NCBI GenBank assembly: GCA_903911145.1
Contig: CAIWCD010000024.1
Location: 228,827-292,826 of the forward strand
Direction of reading: 5' to 3'
Source of the DNA: an uncultured delta proteobacterium
Lineage (GTDB): Bacteria > Myxococcota > Myxococcia > Myxococcales > 40CM-4-68-19
Length of the DNA stretch: 64,000 bases
Positions 17,342-24,960 of this stretch are shown in pieces (position 1 is the stretch's first letter; the number at the start of each line of letters is the position of its first letter). The translations under genes were made by a program, and so were the position numbers. Under the pieces are notes generated by a model, which ran no database searches, was not told the DNA's origin, and worked only from the letters and a program-made list of their open reading frames with translations.

Positions 17342-18106
17342 TCAGCGCGGTTGCGGGCCTGCGAACTGCGCGACCAGCGCGGCCGGTCGATTCGTGATCA
17401 GGCCGCTGACGCCACGCTTCCAGAGATCTTCCGCGAGCACGAGGTCGTCGACCGTCCAGCAGGCGAGGGTGTAGTTCGCGCGCCAGCGTTTGACGGCGCT
17501 CGGCGTGGCCAACTCGTGCGCGGGATGGAGCGCGATGAGATCGAGCATTGGCGCGGTCATCGCGTGGCGCAGTGGCCAGCTCTGCTCGGGCTCGAAGAGA
17601 AGCGCACGGGGCAGGCTGGGCGCGAGCGAGCGCGCACGGGCGAGACAGAGCGGATTGAATGAGCTCAGCAGCACACGTTCTTCAGCGCCAGCCTCGCGCA
17701 CCAGTCGAACCACCTCGGCGGTCAGCCCGCGATCGTCGGGCCGCTCGCACTTGAGCTCGATGTTGATGAGCAGCGAGCGCGGCGTCTCGGCGAGCACGGC
17801 GGCAAGCAGCGGAATCCGTTCCCCACGCCACTCCGGGCCTCGCCGTGAACCGAGGTCGAGCTTGCCCAGGTCGCTCCAGCTCGCCTCGGCAAGAAGGCCG
17901 GGGGCGCCTGCGGTGCGCGCGAGTGAGGTGTCGTGGAACACCACGACCTCTCCACTCGCGCAGAGCTGCGCGTCGAGCTCGACTCCATCGGCACCCTGGT
18001 GCGCGGCGAGGAGAAACGCCGCGAGCGTATTCTCCGGGGCATCTTTCGAGGCGCCGCGGTGGGCCCAGATGAGCGGGCGATCGTCGCGGGCAAATCGGCG
18101 GCTCAT
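17342..18106 (-). CDS. Glycerophosphodiester phosphodiesterase
   Basis: The 254-residue product shows the GDPD signature: WAHRGASKDAPENTLAAFLLA with the catalytic His-Arg, GADGVELDAQLCASGEVVVFHD with the metal-binding Glu/Asp and second catalytic His, then INIELKCER. It hydrolyses deacylated phospholipids to an alcohol and glycerol-3-phosphate. There is no signal peptide, so it is cytosolic, UgpQ-like. Length fits the family. It converges with the barrel gene, with only nine bases between the two stop codons. Confidence 0.9.
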   Translation of the reverse strand: MSRRFARDDRPLIWAHRGASKDAPENTLAAFLLAAHQGADGVELDAQLCASGEVVVFHDTSLARTAGAPGLLAEASWSDLGKLDLGSRRGPEWRGERIPLLAAVLAETPRSLLINIELKCERPDDRGLTAEVVRLVREAGAEERVLLSSFNPLCLARARSLAPSLPRALLFEPEQSWPLRHAMTAPMLDLIALHPAHELATPSAVKRWRANYTLACWTVDDLVLAEDLWKRGVSGLITNRPAALVAQFAGPQPR

Positions 18107-18181
18107 TGGCTCGAGACACTATCGCGGACCCGTGGGCCGACGACAGAACTCTCTCTGCCTCGCCATGCTAGAACTCTCCTC

Positions 18182-18316
18182 ATGAACGCGCTGGGGCCCG
18201 GTGAACTGCTGCTTGTCTCGGTCGCGCTGTTGATCATCTTCAGCGCGGGTCGGCTCGCATCCTTCGGCGATGCGGTCGGCCGGCTCGTGCGCGGCAAGCC
18301 TCGCGACGCGAAGTAG
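18182..18316 (+). CDS. 44-residue TatA/TatE-like peptide
   Basis: ATG 18182 opens a 44-codon frame: a short polar start, one hydrophobic segment (ELLLVSVALLIIFSAGRL), then GDAVGRLVRGKPRDAK. The order of helix, aromatic-Gly hinge and amphipathic helix with Gly and basic residues matches TatA (compare the family FGxxxLPxxGxxLGKxI pattern). It lacks the usual hydrophilic tail and is about half the normal TatA length. TatA forms the translocation pore of twin-arginine export. No tatB or tatC is nearby. The Shine-Dalgarno is poor. It could be an orphan TatE-like pore subunit or an unrelated small membrane protein. Confidence 0.5.
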   Translation: MNALGPGELLLVSVALLIIFSAGRLASFGDAVGRLVRGKPRDAK

Positions 18317-18365
18317 AGCGCGCAAGACCGCTCTGGTGGCGGGCGTGCGGACGAATCATTGGTGT

Positions 18366-19109
18366 TCAAAGCTTCTCGTCTGGCGAGCTTGATCGCGCCG
18401 CGAGCATCCGCCGCGCCTGCACGCGCACCACCGTCGAGAGCGAAGCATCGCGGGCGATCTCCTGGAGGTCGGGGGCGGTGAGCGACGAGAGCTGCGTCAC
18501 CGCGAGCGTCGGAGGCGTGTACGGATTGAGCGCCAGCGCGCGGCGCACGCGATGGTTCTGCGACCAACGAGCAGCGCGGTAGATCTCTTCGAGCAGAGCC
18601 GCGCGCGTGGGTCGTCGTGAGGCGGCGATGAGCACCTCTCGCTCGGTGAGTCGGGGATTCTGCAGCAGTGCACGCAGCACGGACGGCTCGGGATCGCTGG
18701 CGAGTCGGGCGAGCAGATCGCGATCGTGTGAGCGCGCGAGCTGCTTGCGCTCTCCAAGTGTGCGCGCTCGCATCTCTCGATCGACGAAGCCCTCTCGCTC
18801 TCCCGCGATGTCTCGCGCGGCCGCGCAATCTCGCAGGAGCGAAACCAGCTCAGGACGCTCGGCGACCTCGGCCGCTGTGCAGAGCTGCGCGAGCGTTGCG
18901 GCGTCGAGGTGGAGATGGCAGCCGCGCAGCACGCCCTCGAGCGCGGAGGAGGCGGCCCGGGAGCGACCTTGCCCGCGATCGACGAGAGCCCAGAGCAGCG
19001 AGATAGCGTCGCCGTCCGGAAGTGCAGCGATCAGCGCTGCCGCGCGATGCGCACGCAATTCCAGGTCGTGGATCGCTGCGAGCTGTTTGACGAACCGAGC
19101 TGAATCCAC
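18366..19109 (-). CDS. Helical repeat protein (HEAT / leucine-rich-variant-like)
   Basis: The 247-residue product is entirely helical. It contains repeats like DRDLLARLASDPEPSVLRALLQNPRLTEREVL that match the leucine-rich-repeat-variant or HEAT-like pattern of paired helices. There is no signal peptide, enzyme motif or membrane segment. It sits eight bases downstream of the zinc-ribbon gene on the same strand, so the two are probably cotranscribed. A protein-protein scaffold role is inferred; no specific function was recognised. Confidence 0.65.
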   Translation of the reverse strand: MDSARFVKQLAAIHDLELRAHRAAALIAALPDGDAISLLWALVDRGQGRSRAASSALEGVLRGCHLHLDAATLAQLCTAAEVAERPELVSLLRDCAAARDIAGEREGFVDREMRARTLGERKQLARSHDRDLLARLASDPEPSVLRALLQNPRLTEREVLIAASRRPTRAALLEEIYRAARWSQNHRVRRALALNPYTPPTLAVTQLSSLTAPDLQEIARDASLSTVVRVQARRMLAARSSSPDEKL

Positions 19110-19117
19110 GGCATCCG

Positions 19118-20212
19118 CTAGTGCGTGTCAGGCTTGATGATGTGCAGCCGCAGCTCGGCCCGCTCGGTTGCCGCGGGTGGATCGGTGAGCAGCAGGAAGA
19201 AGGGCGCGCTCGCTTTCGGCGCGATCCGCACAGCTGCACCGGACTCTGCCAACTGGCGCACCAGCGCATCGGCCTCGCTGGTCGAGCGCAGCGCGCGCAG
19301 CTGCTCGGCGCTTGGCGCGGTTCCCGCGACACCCTCGAGGTGCAGCTGAAGTCCGGCCGCGCCAGAGAGGTCTGCCGCGAGGCGAACCGGCCCCGCTGCC
19401 TGCGAGCCACGATTCTCCACCTTGCCGAGCACGAAGAAGATCGGCTTGCCTGCTGACGTGTCGTAGAGCCCGCGCGCGAGCACCGTGGCGACGAGTGGCT
19501 CCTCCTTGCTCCCGTGGAGCCGCGCGCTCCACTTCGGCGAGAGGTTGAGCAGCGCCATCGCCGCGAGGCCCATTGCGGCTCCGATGAGTCCGGTCATCGC
19601 CACTGCAACCAGCTCGCGCCTGATCGGACTCTTCTTCGGCACCGCTGCAGACGGGCTGCGGCCCGCAGGCTCTGGCGCGCGCGCTGGCTGTGGGCGCACT
19701 TCCGCGAGTGCAGCCTCGTCGAAAACCTCCAGCCTCGTGGGTTTGATCGTCGCAAGCTTCACCGGCGACGGATCGGCGATCGCCTGGCGAAACTCATTCG
19801 CAGCGGCAGCAAAGTCGGGCGCAACTTCGCTCGGAGTCGTATCGGGAGGAGGCGGAGGAGGTGCCGAAACCGCTCGCTGCGCAGGCCTCAGATGCGGATC
19901 CGAAGAGAGCGCCGAGCCAGGCAGTGGCTTCGCCTCTCCCGTGAGCTCATCCATCCCGAAGAGGTCGTCAGCCGTCGCGCGATTGTCCGCCGCGCCGTGG
20001 GCGCCGCTTGCTGCGAGCGCTGGATTTCCCGAGAGCGACTGCAGCTCCTGCGTCGTGCCTGTGGGAGCAGTCCACGCGGCCAGCTCGGCGCCGTCCTTTT
20101 TCGCCTGAAAAACGCTCTTGCATGAGGTGCAGCGAACCCGCACGCCGCGCTCCGTCACCTTTTCATCGGCGATGCGGAACTTCGTTTCGCAGCTGGGGCA
20201 TTGGACGATCAC
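19118..20212 (-). CDS. MJ0042-type zinc-ribbon and DUF3426 membrane protein
   Basis: The start is GTG 20212, with GGAGG upstream, so the protein opens directly with the zinc ribbon (IVQCPSCETKFRIADEKV... VRCTSCKSVFQ, two CxxC pairs). A Pro/Ala-rich linker, one membrane helix (ELVAVAMTGLIGAAMGLAAM) and a C-terminal DUF3426-like beta domain (FVLGKVENRGSQAAGPVRL... PFFLLLTDPP) follow, 364 residues in total. This architecture is common in Myxococcota and other proteobacteria. The role is unknown; the ribbon is probably cytosolic and the DUF3426 domain periplasmic. A longer in-frame ORF to 20467 lacks homology upstream of the ribbon. Confidence 0.8.
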   Translation of the reverse strand: MIVQCPSCETKFRIADEKVTERGVRVRCTSCKSVFQAKKDGAELAAWTAPTGTTQELQSLSGNPALAASGAHGAADNRATADDLFGMDELTGEAKPLPGSALSSDPHLRPAQRAVSAPPPPPPDTTPSEVAPDFAAAANEFRQAIADPSPVKLATIKPTRLEVFDEAALAEVRPQPARAPEPAGRSPSAAVPKKSPIRRELVAVAMTGLIGAAMGLAAMALLNLSPKWSARLHGSKEEPLVATVLARGLYDTSAGKPIFFVLGKVENRGSQAAGPVRLAADLSGAAGLQLHLEGVAGTAPSAEQLRALRSTSEADALVRQLAESGAAVRIAPKASAPFFLLLTDPPAATERAELRLHIIKPDTH

Positions 20213-20295
20213 CGGGCATTCTTTTCCTCCCGCAGCACTCGCCGCAACTTTTCTCCCGCCCCGCGCCTCCGCGAAATGACCGATCTCCACACCGC

Positions 20296-20324
20296 TTGAC
20301 ACCCCCGATTTGCTCTGCAGTAAT
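20296..20324 (+). promoter_or_regulatory. Candidate sigma70-type promoter for phaR-like gene
   Basis: TTGACA (20296-20301), a 17-base spacer and AGTAAT (20319-20324) lie about 95 bases before the PhaR-like ATG, in the divergent gap between it and the zinc-ribbon gene. The -35 is a perfect consensus and the -10 matches four of six positions. Confidence 0.4.
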
Positions 20325-20418
20325 CCGCGCCTTCGCGGGTGGCGCGGTGCGCCAGATCGAGCTCGCGAATCGAATCGCGAAGATTCGTGCGCAAGCCACC
20401 TGGGTTGGAGTTCCGACA

Positions 20419-21039
20419 ATGATCGACGAACAGACGCACGCAGAGGGCGCAGCCGAAGGCGGAGCACACGAGCCGAAAGTCATCAAGCGCTACACCAATC
20501 GCAAACTCTACGACACGGTGGAGAGCCGCTACGTCACGCTCGACGAGATCGCCCAGATGATCAAAGGCGGCGCCGAGGTGAAGATCATCGACAACCGCTC
20601 GAAGGAGGATCTGACGTCGGTGACGCTCGCGCAGATCATCTTCGAGGAGGAGAAGAAGCGATCGCACATGCCGTTGGGCTTCCTGCGCGAGATCATCCGC
20701 AACGGCGGCGACGCGGTGACCGGCTTCTACCAGGAGAAGGTCTCGACCAAGCTCGGCGAGCGCCTGCACGAGGTCAAGGGCCGCGCGGAGCATCTGCGCG
20801 ATGAGGTCGAGACGCGCGTGCGGGGCGTGAAGTCGATGCTGCGCCGCGAGGATGGTTCGCCGCTCAAGGAGGCTGCGGCCGCGGGCGAGAAGGCGATCGA
20901 GGATCTGCGCGGGAAGGTCGACGCGACGGTCAAGCAGGCGCTCGACGCAGTGCACGCGCCGGCGCTGATGGCCGAGGTCGAGAAGCTGCAGAAGAAGCTC
21001 GAAGCGCTCGAGAAGAAGATCGAGCAGCTCACCAAGTGA
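20419..21039 (+). CDS. PhaR-like polyhydroxyalkanoate synthesis regulator
   Basis: The 206-residue product has the PHB/PHA accumulation regulator DNA-binding domain: KVIKRYTNRKLYDTVESRYV, then LDEIAQMIKGGAEVKIIDNRSKEDLT, and LAQIIFEEEK. A long C-terminal coiled coil follows (about residues 110-206). PhaR represses phasin genes and binds PHA granules. The start is ATG 20419 with GGAG eight bases upstream. The following gene starts within its stop codon, and a phasin-like gene is convergent just downstream, which supports a PHA-granule function. Confidence 0.85.
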   Translation: MIDEQTHAEGAAEGGAHEPKVIKRYTNRKLYDTVESRYVTLDEIAQMIKGGAEVKIIDNRSKEDLTSVTLAQIIFEEEKKRSHMPLGFLREIIRNGGDAVTGFYQEKVSTKLGERLHEVKGRAEHLRDEVETRVRGVKSMLRREDGSPLKEAAAAGEKAIEDLRGKVDATVKQALDAVHAPALMAEVEKLQKKLEALEKKIEQLTK

Positions 21040-21674
21040 GCGGCGCAGACGAGGTCGCGCAGAGCGAAGTTGCGCGTGCTCTCGCGCCGCTCTACCAGGA
21101 GTATCTGCGCCGCCTTGACGAGATGGCTGCGCGGGTGAAGCCCGAGGCGCTGCTCCGCGAGCCGACCACGCGCGACGAAGCGGGGCTGCTCGTCTCGGGG
21201 GCCGACGGGTTTGCGCTGCGGTTCGATCTGGCCGACGACGAGACGAGCGCGACGTTCGAGGTGCGCTCGGCGCACGATGATGCGCCGTTGGTGTCGCGGC
21301 TGCTGATTGGTGCGCTCGAAGTCGAGCTCAAGCCGGGCTCGTGGGAGGCGCTGCGCATCGACTGCCGTTTCGATGGCCCGCCGGTTCCCGAAGATGCGGT
21401 GGCGCTCTGTGCGCTCCTGCGCGCCTTCGCCGAACTCGGGCACCACGGTGCCTTCATCGCGCGCCGCGACGCTGCGGTCTGGTCTGGCCGCATCCACTCG
21501 TTCTCGGTGCTGGTCAACGGCGCGTCGATCTCCGCGCTCTACGATTTCGGCAGCTGCCCGCCCGCTGCGCTCGACGTGCTCCTTCGCGCGCTCGACGGCT
21601 TCGGGCGCGATCGAGCACCGATCGCGCGCGTGATCATCGGCGGTCCTCCGCCCGATCCTCGACGCGCACTCTAG
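21036..21674 (+). CDS. Conserved-looking hypothetical protein coupled to phaR-like gene
   Basis: GTG 21036 overlaps the TGA of the PhaR-like gene (GTGA), so translation is probably coupled. The 212-residue product is acidic with alternating strands and helices, and has no signal peptide or recognisable motif. A region FALRFDLADDETSATFEVRS and a second VLVNGASISALYDF region suggest a compact beta-rich fold. The location between PhaR-like and phasin-like genes is the only clue to function. Confidence 0.65.
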   Translation: MSGADEVAQSEVARALAPLYQEYLRRLDEMAARVKPEALLREPTTRDEAGLLVSGADGFALRFDLADDETSATFEVRSAHDDAPLVSRLLIGALEVELKPGSWEALRIDCRFDGPPVPEDAVALCALLRAFAELGHHGAFIARRDAAVWSGRIHSFSVLVNGASISALYDFGSCPPAALDVLLRALDGFGRDRAPIARVIIGGPPPDPRRAL

Positions 21675-21681
21675 CGATCAG

Positions 21682-22014
21682 CTACGCGCGCGGCGTTCCG
21701 TTCGGCGGCGTGGCGCTCGCCTCGTGCCGATGCAGATCGCCGATGCGCGACGAGAGCGCCTCGAACACCTTCTCGAGCTCTTCGATCTTTCCTTCGAGCT
21801 TCTTGACGTCGGAGGCGGTCGGGACGTTGAGCGACGAGAGTGCCGACTGCACGTTCTTCTCGACCAGCCCCTTCGCATCGATCGCGGCGCTGAAGGTCTT
21901 CTGCACCACGCCCATCAGCGTTTCATTGGTGAGCAGATTTGCCGCCACCTTGCCCATGCGCTCTTCACCGGTGGCGATCATCTTCTTCAGCAAGGGATTG
22001 TCGAGCAGGCCCAT
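21682..22014 (-). CDS. Phasin-like granule-associated small protein
   Basis: ATG 22014 is chosen, with AAGGAGAG six bases upstream; the 110-residue product starts MGLLDNPLLKKMIATGEERMGKV. It has a long amphipathic helix and a C-terminal coiled coil (SDVKKLEGKIEELEKVFEALSSRI), the general form of PhaF/PhaI-type or poly(3-hydroxyalkanoate) granule-associated phasins. The tail carries a short charged His/Pro segment. It converges with the phaR operon. Assignment rests on size, helical pattern and neighbours, so it could be another coiled-coil protein. Confidence 0.6.
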   Translation of the reverse strand: MGLLDNPLLKKMIATGEERMGKVAANLLTNETLMGVVQKTFSAAIDAKGLVEKNVQSALSSLNVPTASDVKKLEGKIEELEKVFEALSSRIGDLHRHEASATPPNGTPRA

Positions 22015-22183
22015 CGTGTCTCTCCTTGCTGCACGCGGGTCGTCCGCTCGCAGCCGGCGCAATCTAAGAATATTGCGCGCCGTGTCAAGCGGTCAGCGGG
22101 AGGGGCGGCGGCCGCGAAGTTGCGTTGCGTGGCTTGTCGCCCCAAGAGTGCCGCGCATGAGGCGCGCCAGAGCGAAGGCCAAG

Positions 22184-22963
22184 ATGGTGCAGACCCTCGA
22201 GCGCAATCGCTCCTGGTGGGAGACGTTCACGCTGGCGATGCTGCTCCCCGGCGTCGCAGGCGCTGTCAACGCCAGCGGAGTGATCGCGCTGGGCGTCTAC
22301 ACCTCGAACATGACCGGCAACGTCGCCCACGTCGGTGACATGCTCGCGCAGGGAGACTTTTCGGCGGCCTGGCAGACCATCCTGGTGGTCGGCTTCTTTC
22401 TCCTCGGTGCGATGGCCGCGACCGCGCTCGTCGAGCAGGCGCACCGCGATGGGCGCGCGCGCCGCTACGTCGTTCCGCTTCTGCTCGAGGCGCTCCTGAT
22501 CTCGCTCTTCGCTCTGCTGTCGATCCACTCCGAGTCGACCTGGCGCTTCCAGCACCAGGAGCTCGAGGCGACGCTCTGTTTCGCGATGGGTCTGCAGAAC
22601 GCGATGGTGACGCGCCTGTCGGGAGCGATCGTGCGCACGACGCACCTGACGGGCATCACCACAGACATCGGGATCAAGCTGGTGCGCGTGTTGTACGACG
22701 TCATCGATCGCTGGCGTGGCAAGCCTGCGCGCGTCGCGCCGGACATGGAGAGGTTCAAGCTGCTGGTGACGATCTGGCTCTCGTTTCTCTCCGGAGCTAC
22801 GGTGGGACCCGCGCTCTATCTGATGATCGGCAGCCCGGCGATGCTCCTGCCTGTCGTCGTGTTGCTCCTGCTCGCTGTGTTCGATTCGCTGCTCGGGCTC
22901 GGCAAGGTGTTCGCGCCGCCGGGAGTGGTGAAGGCGAGCCGTCCGCCTCCGAGCACCGAGTAG
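22184..22963 (+). CDS. DUF1275 (YoaK-like) membrane protein
   Basis: The 259-residue product has the DUF1275 pattern: WETFTLAMLLPGVAGAVNASGV, then YTSNMTGNVAHVGDMLA, about six membrane helices, and GLQNAMVTRLSGAIVRTTHLTG with GITTDIGIKL. ATG 22184 is preferred (GAAGG seven bases upstream); ATG 22157 would add nine basic residues. The family is widespread and its function is unknown. An inverted repeat follows the stop codon. Confidence 0.85.
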   Translation: MVQTLERNRSWWETFTLAMLLPGVAGAVNASGVIALGVYTSNMTGNVAHVGDMLAQGDFSAAWQTILVVGFFLLGAMAATALVEQAHRDGRARRYVVPLLLEALLISLFALLSIHSESTWRFQHQELEATLCFAMGLQNAMVTRLSGAIVRTTHLTGITTDIGIKLVRVLYDVIDRWRGKPARVAPDMERFKLLVTIWLSFLSGATVGPALYLMIGSPAMLLPVVVLLLLAVFDSLLGLGKVFAPPGVVKASRPPPSTE

Positions 22964-22987
22964 AGATAGTTGGTATGCAAACTATCT
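22964..22987. terminator. Hairpin between convergent genes
   Basis: The arms AGATAGTT and AACTATCT flank an eight-base loop, directly after the DUF1275 stop and overlapping the stop of the minus-strand gene. It would serve as a bidirectional end signal, though without a T-run. The right part (ATGCAAACTATCT) resembles the arm of the larger inverted repeat at 45575-45613. Confidence 0.45.
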
Positions 22988-23731
22988 GCGCAGCGCCGCG
23001 AGTCGCTCTCGCGAGACGCGCGCAAGCTTCTGGACTTCACTCCCCGCGAGCGCCGCGACCTCCGCCCAGGTGAGCTCGACCACCAGCTCCGCGGCTGCTC
23101 GATAGAGCTCTCGCGGCTGGCCCTCCCAGCGCCCGAAGTTGATCTCGTCCGCTCCCAGCGCATGCGCGCAGTGCGCTGCCAGCGAGAGCTCGGCGGCGCG
23201 AAGCATTGGCGCGACACCGTCCCGCCAGAACTCCTTGCCGGCCTCGCCGCGATCGTAGAAGCAGAACCAGGTCGAGCAGGTCGACTCCCGGTGGCGCCAG
23301 ACGCCGCAGCGTCCGCCCTCGTCGTGCAGATAGTGCGGGCATCGCAGCGAGAGATCCTTGCCGAAGCGCGCGCCGGCGTCGTAGCGCGAGAGATACTCCT
23401 GCGTCGCGTAGAGCCCGAGCGGCGTCATGCCCTCGCCCGAATCGATGCGTGCCTCGACCGTGGCCCGGCCCGTTGCGAACGCCGGGTCGGGATCTGCCAG
23501 CAGCGCGCCGACGAGGAAGTTGTGCAGCATCGGCAGATACGTGCAGCACTTCGTGTCGGGGTGATACGCGTCGGCGGGAGGCGGCTCACCCGGCTTCGGA
23601 AGCTTCGCGCACGCGGAGCAGGTCGCGAGCGGCTCGGGAGGAAGCGGTCCGTCGAACAGCTCGTTCATCCACCTTTCTTGAAGCGGCGAAAACGGGCTGT
23701 GCACCGGCTCGTGCGCGACGTGAAGTTGCAT
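22982..23731 (-). CDS. Cysteine-rich protein of unknown function
   Basis: The 249-residue product has Cys clusters spaced along the first 160 residues: CSAC, KCCTY, CPHYL, RCGVW and CSTWFC. This recalls YkgJ-type iron/zinc-chelating proteins (CxxCxxxCC), but the spacing differs, so the family is not certain. The C-terminal 90 residues are helical. There is no signal peptide. An internal ATG at 23668 is an alternative start. It is convergent with the DUF1275 gene, and no operon partner is visible. Confidence 0.6.
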   Translation of the reverse strand: MQLHVAHEPVHSPFSPLQERWMNELFDGPLPPEPLATCSACAKLPKPGEPPPADAYHPDTKCCTYLPMLHNFLVGALLADPDPAFATGRATVEARIDSGEGMTPLGLYATQEYLSRYDAGARFGKDLSLRCPHYLHDEGGRCGVWRHRESTCSTWFCFYDRGEAGKEFWRDGVAPMLRAAELSLAAHCAHALGADEINFGRWEGQPRELYRAAAELVVELTWAEVAALAGSEVQKLARVSRERLAALRR

Positions 23732-23827
23732 AGGCGCGGAGTTTACGCGAGGCGGGTTCGCGTTGCGCTCCGATCTGCGAGACGATCAGCGCCCCGCTCG
23801 AGGCCGAGATCCTGCTAACTTCAATGC

Positions 23828-24769
23828 GTGACCTCCGTCGAAGAGCAGGCTGCGATGCTGGCCAACCGCGTGCGCAAAAACGCGCGACGGCTGCGCGGGC
23901 CGTTCGAGAAGAAGAACATCGGTGCGTATCGCCTCTACGATTGGGACATCCCCGAGCTGAGGATGGTCGTCGACTGGTACGAAGGGCATCTCGTCTGCGC
24001 CGAGTACGCACGCACGCAGACCGACGCGATTCCTGGCTGGCTCGAGAGCATGGCGAGCGCCTGCGCGGCCGCGCTCGAGGTGGAGTCCGAGAAGATCCAC
24101 CTGCGCAAGCGGCGCACGCGTCCGGTCGAGGGGGAGCGCTACCAGCGACTCGCGACCGCGGGCGAGCGACTCGAGGTGCGCGAGGGGCCGCTGCGCGTGC
24201 TCGTCAACCTCGACGACTACCTCGACACCGGGCTGTTCAATGATCACCGCGAGACGCGCGCACGAGTGCGAAGTGAGGCCGCGGGTGCATCCCTGCTCAA
24301 CCTCTTCTGCTACACCGGGACCTTCACCTGCGCGGCGGCGGCGGGCGGCGCGAAGGAGAGCGTCAGCGTCGATGTCAGCGGCCGCTACCTCGACTGGGCG
24401 AAGGACAACCTCGCGCTCAATGGCCACGCCGGTCCCACGCACGAGTTCGTCCGCCGCGATGCCCGTGCCTACCTGGCCGAGGCCGCGGGCGCGAGCCGCC
24501 GTTTCACTCTCTGCGTTCTCGATCCTCCGTCGTTCTCCACCCGCGAAGGGGAGGAGGATTTCGACATTCAGCGCGAGCATCCCGCGCTCATCGCGCAGGC
24601 CCTCGCCGTGCTCGCCCCCGGCGGTGTCCTCTGGTTCTCGACCAACCACCAGCGGTTCGAGCCGCGCCTCGACGGGCTGCCTGCGCAGAGCGTGCGTGAG
24701 GTCACCGACGAGACCTTGCCGCCCGACTACCGCCGTCGAGCCCACCGCAGCTTCCGCATCGTCAGGTAG
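23828..24769 (+). CDS. Class I SAM-dependent RNA methyltransferase (RlmK-type)
   Basis: The 313-residue product resembles the C-terminal half of E. coli RlmKL, which methylates 23S rRNA at m7G2069: RVRKNARRL, AYRLYDWDIPE, then LFCYTGTFTCAAAAGGAK (SAM-binding loop), SVDVSGRYLDWAKDNLALNG and VLDPPSFS (catalytic DPPxF-type motif). It lacks the RlmL THUMP and N6-methylase half, so it is a stand-alone RlmK-like enzyme. The GTG start at 23828 gives a good N-terminus, but the Shine-Dalgarno is weak. Substrate is inferred from family. Confidence 0.85.
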   Translation: MTSVEEQAAMLANRVRKNARRLRGPFEKKNIGAYRLYDWDIPELRMVVDWYEGHLVCAEYARTQTDAIPGWLESMASACAAALEVESEKIHLRKRRTRPVEGERYQRLATAGERLEVREGPLRVLVNLDDYLDTGLFNDHRETRARVRSEAAGASLLNLFCYTGTFTCAAAAGGAKESVSVDVSGRYLDWAKDNLALNGHAGPTHEFVRRDARAYLAEAAGASRRFTLCVLDPPSFSTREGEEDFDIQREHPALIAQALAVLAPGGVLWFSTNHQRFEPRLDGLPAQSVREVTDETLPPDYRRRAHRSFRIVR

Positions 24770-24909
24770 GCTGCCGGGGGGCGTGTAACCTCACGGCAAT
24801 TGGCACTATATTGACACCGCTTCCATGTCTCATAGGGCCATGCTAAAGTGCGGCTCCCCGGAGCTGCGCCCCCAGCATTCCGGGCTTGATCTGAAGGGGG
24901 AGGCGAACC

Positions 24910-24960
24910 ATGGCGAGCGCTGTGCTGACTGCGGGCACCATCAAGGCCAGCCATGAGTGA
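24910..24960 (+). CDS. 16-codon leader ORF overlapping the hydrolase operon start
   Basis: ATG 24910 has a strong Shine-Dalgarno (GGGGGAGG, centred about eight bases upstream) and encodes MASAVLTAGTIKASHE before TGA at 24960. This stop lies inside the first codons of the giant hydrolase gene, whose ATG is at 24953 in another frame. The arrangement fits translational coupling or a leader peptide controlling the six-gene operon. The only strong ribosome site is in front of the small ORF. No run of regulatory codons or attenuator structure was found, so coupling is more likely than classical attenuation. Confidence 0.5.
   Translation: MASAVLTAGTIKASHE

Noticed and set aside
24800..24816. Sigma54-type promoter (TTGGCACTATATTGAC)
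   Set aside because: GG and GC elements are not spaced by ten bases as required, and the -12 GC is replaced by AC.
24811..24840. Sigma70 promoter based on TTGACA at 24811
   Set aside because: No acceptable -10 box at 15-18 bases; left only as a weak possibility in the leader finding.
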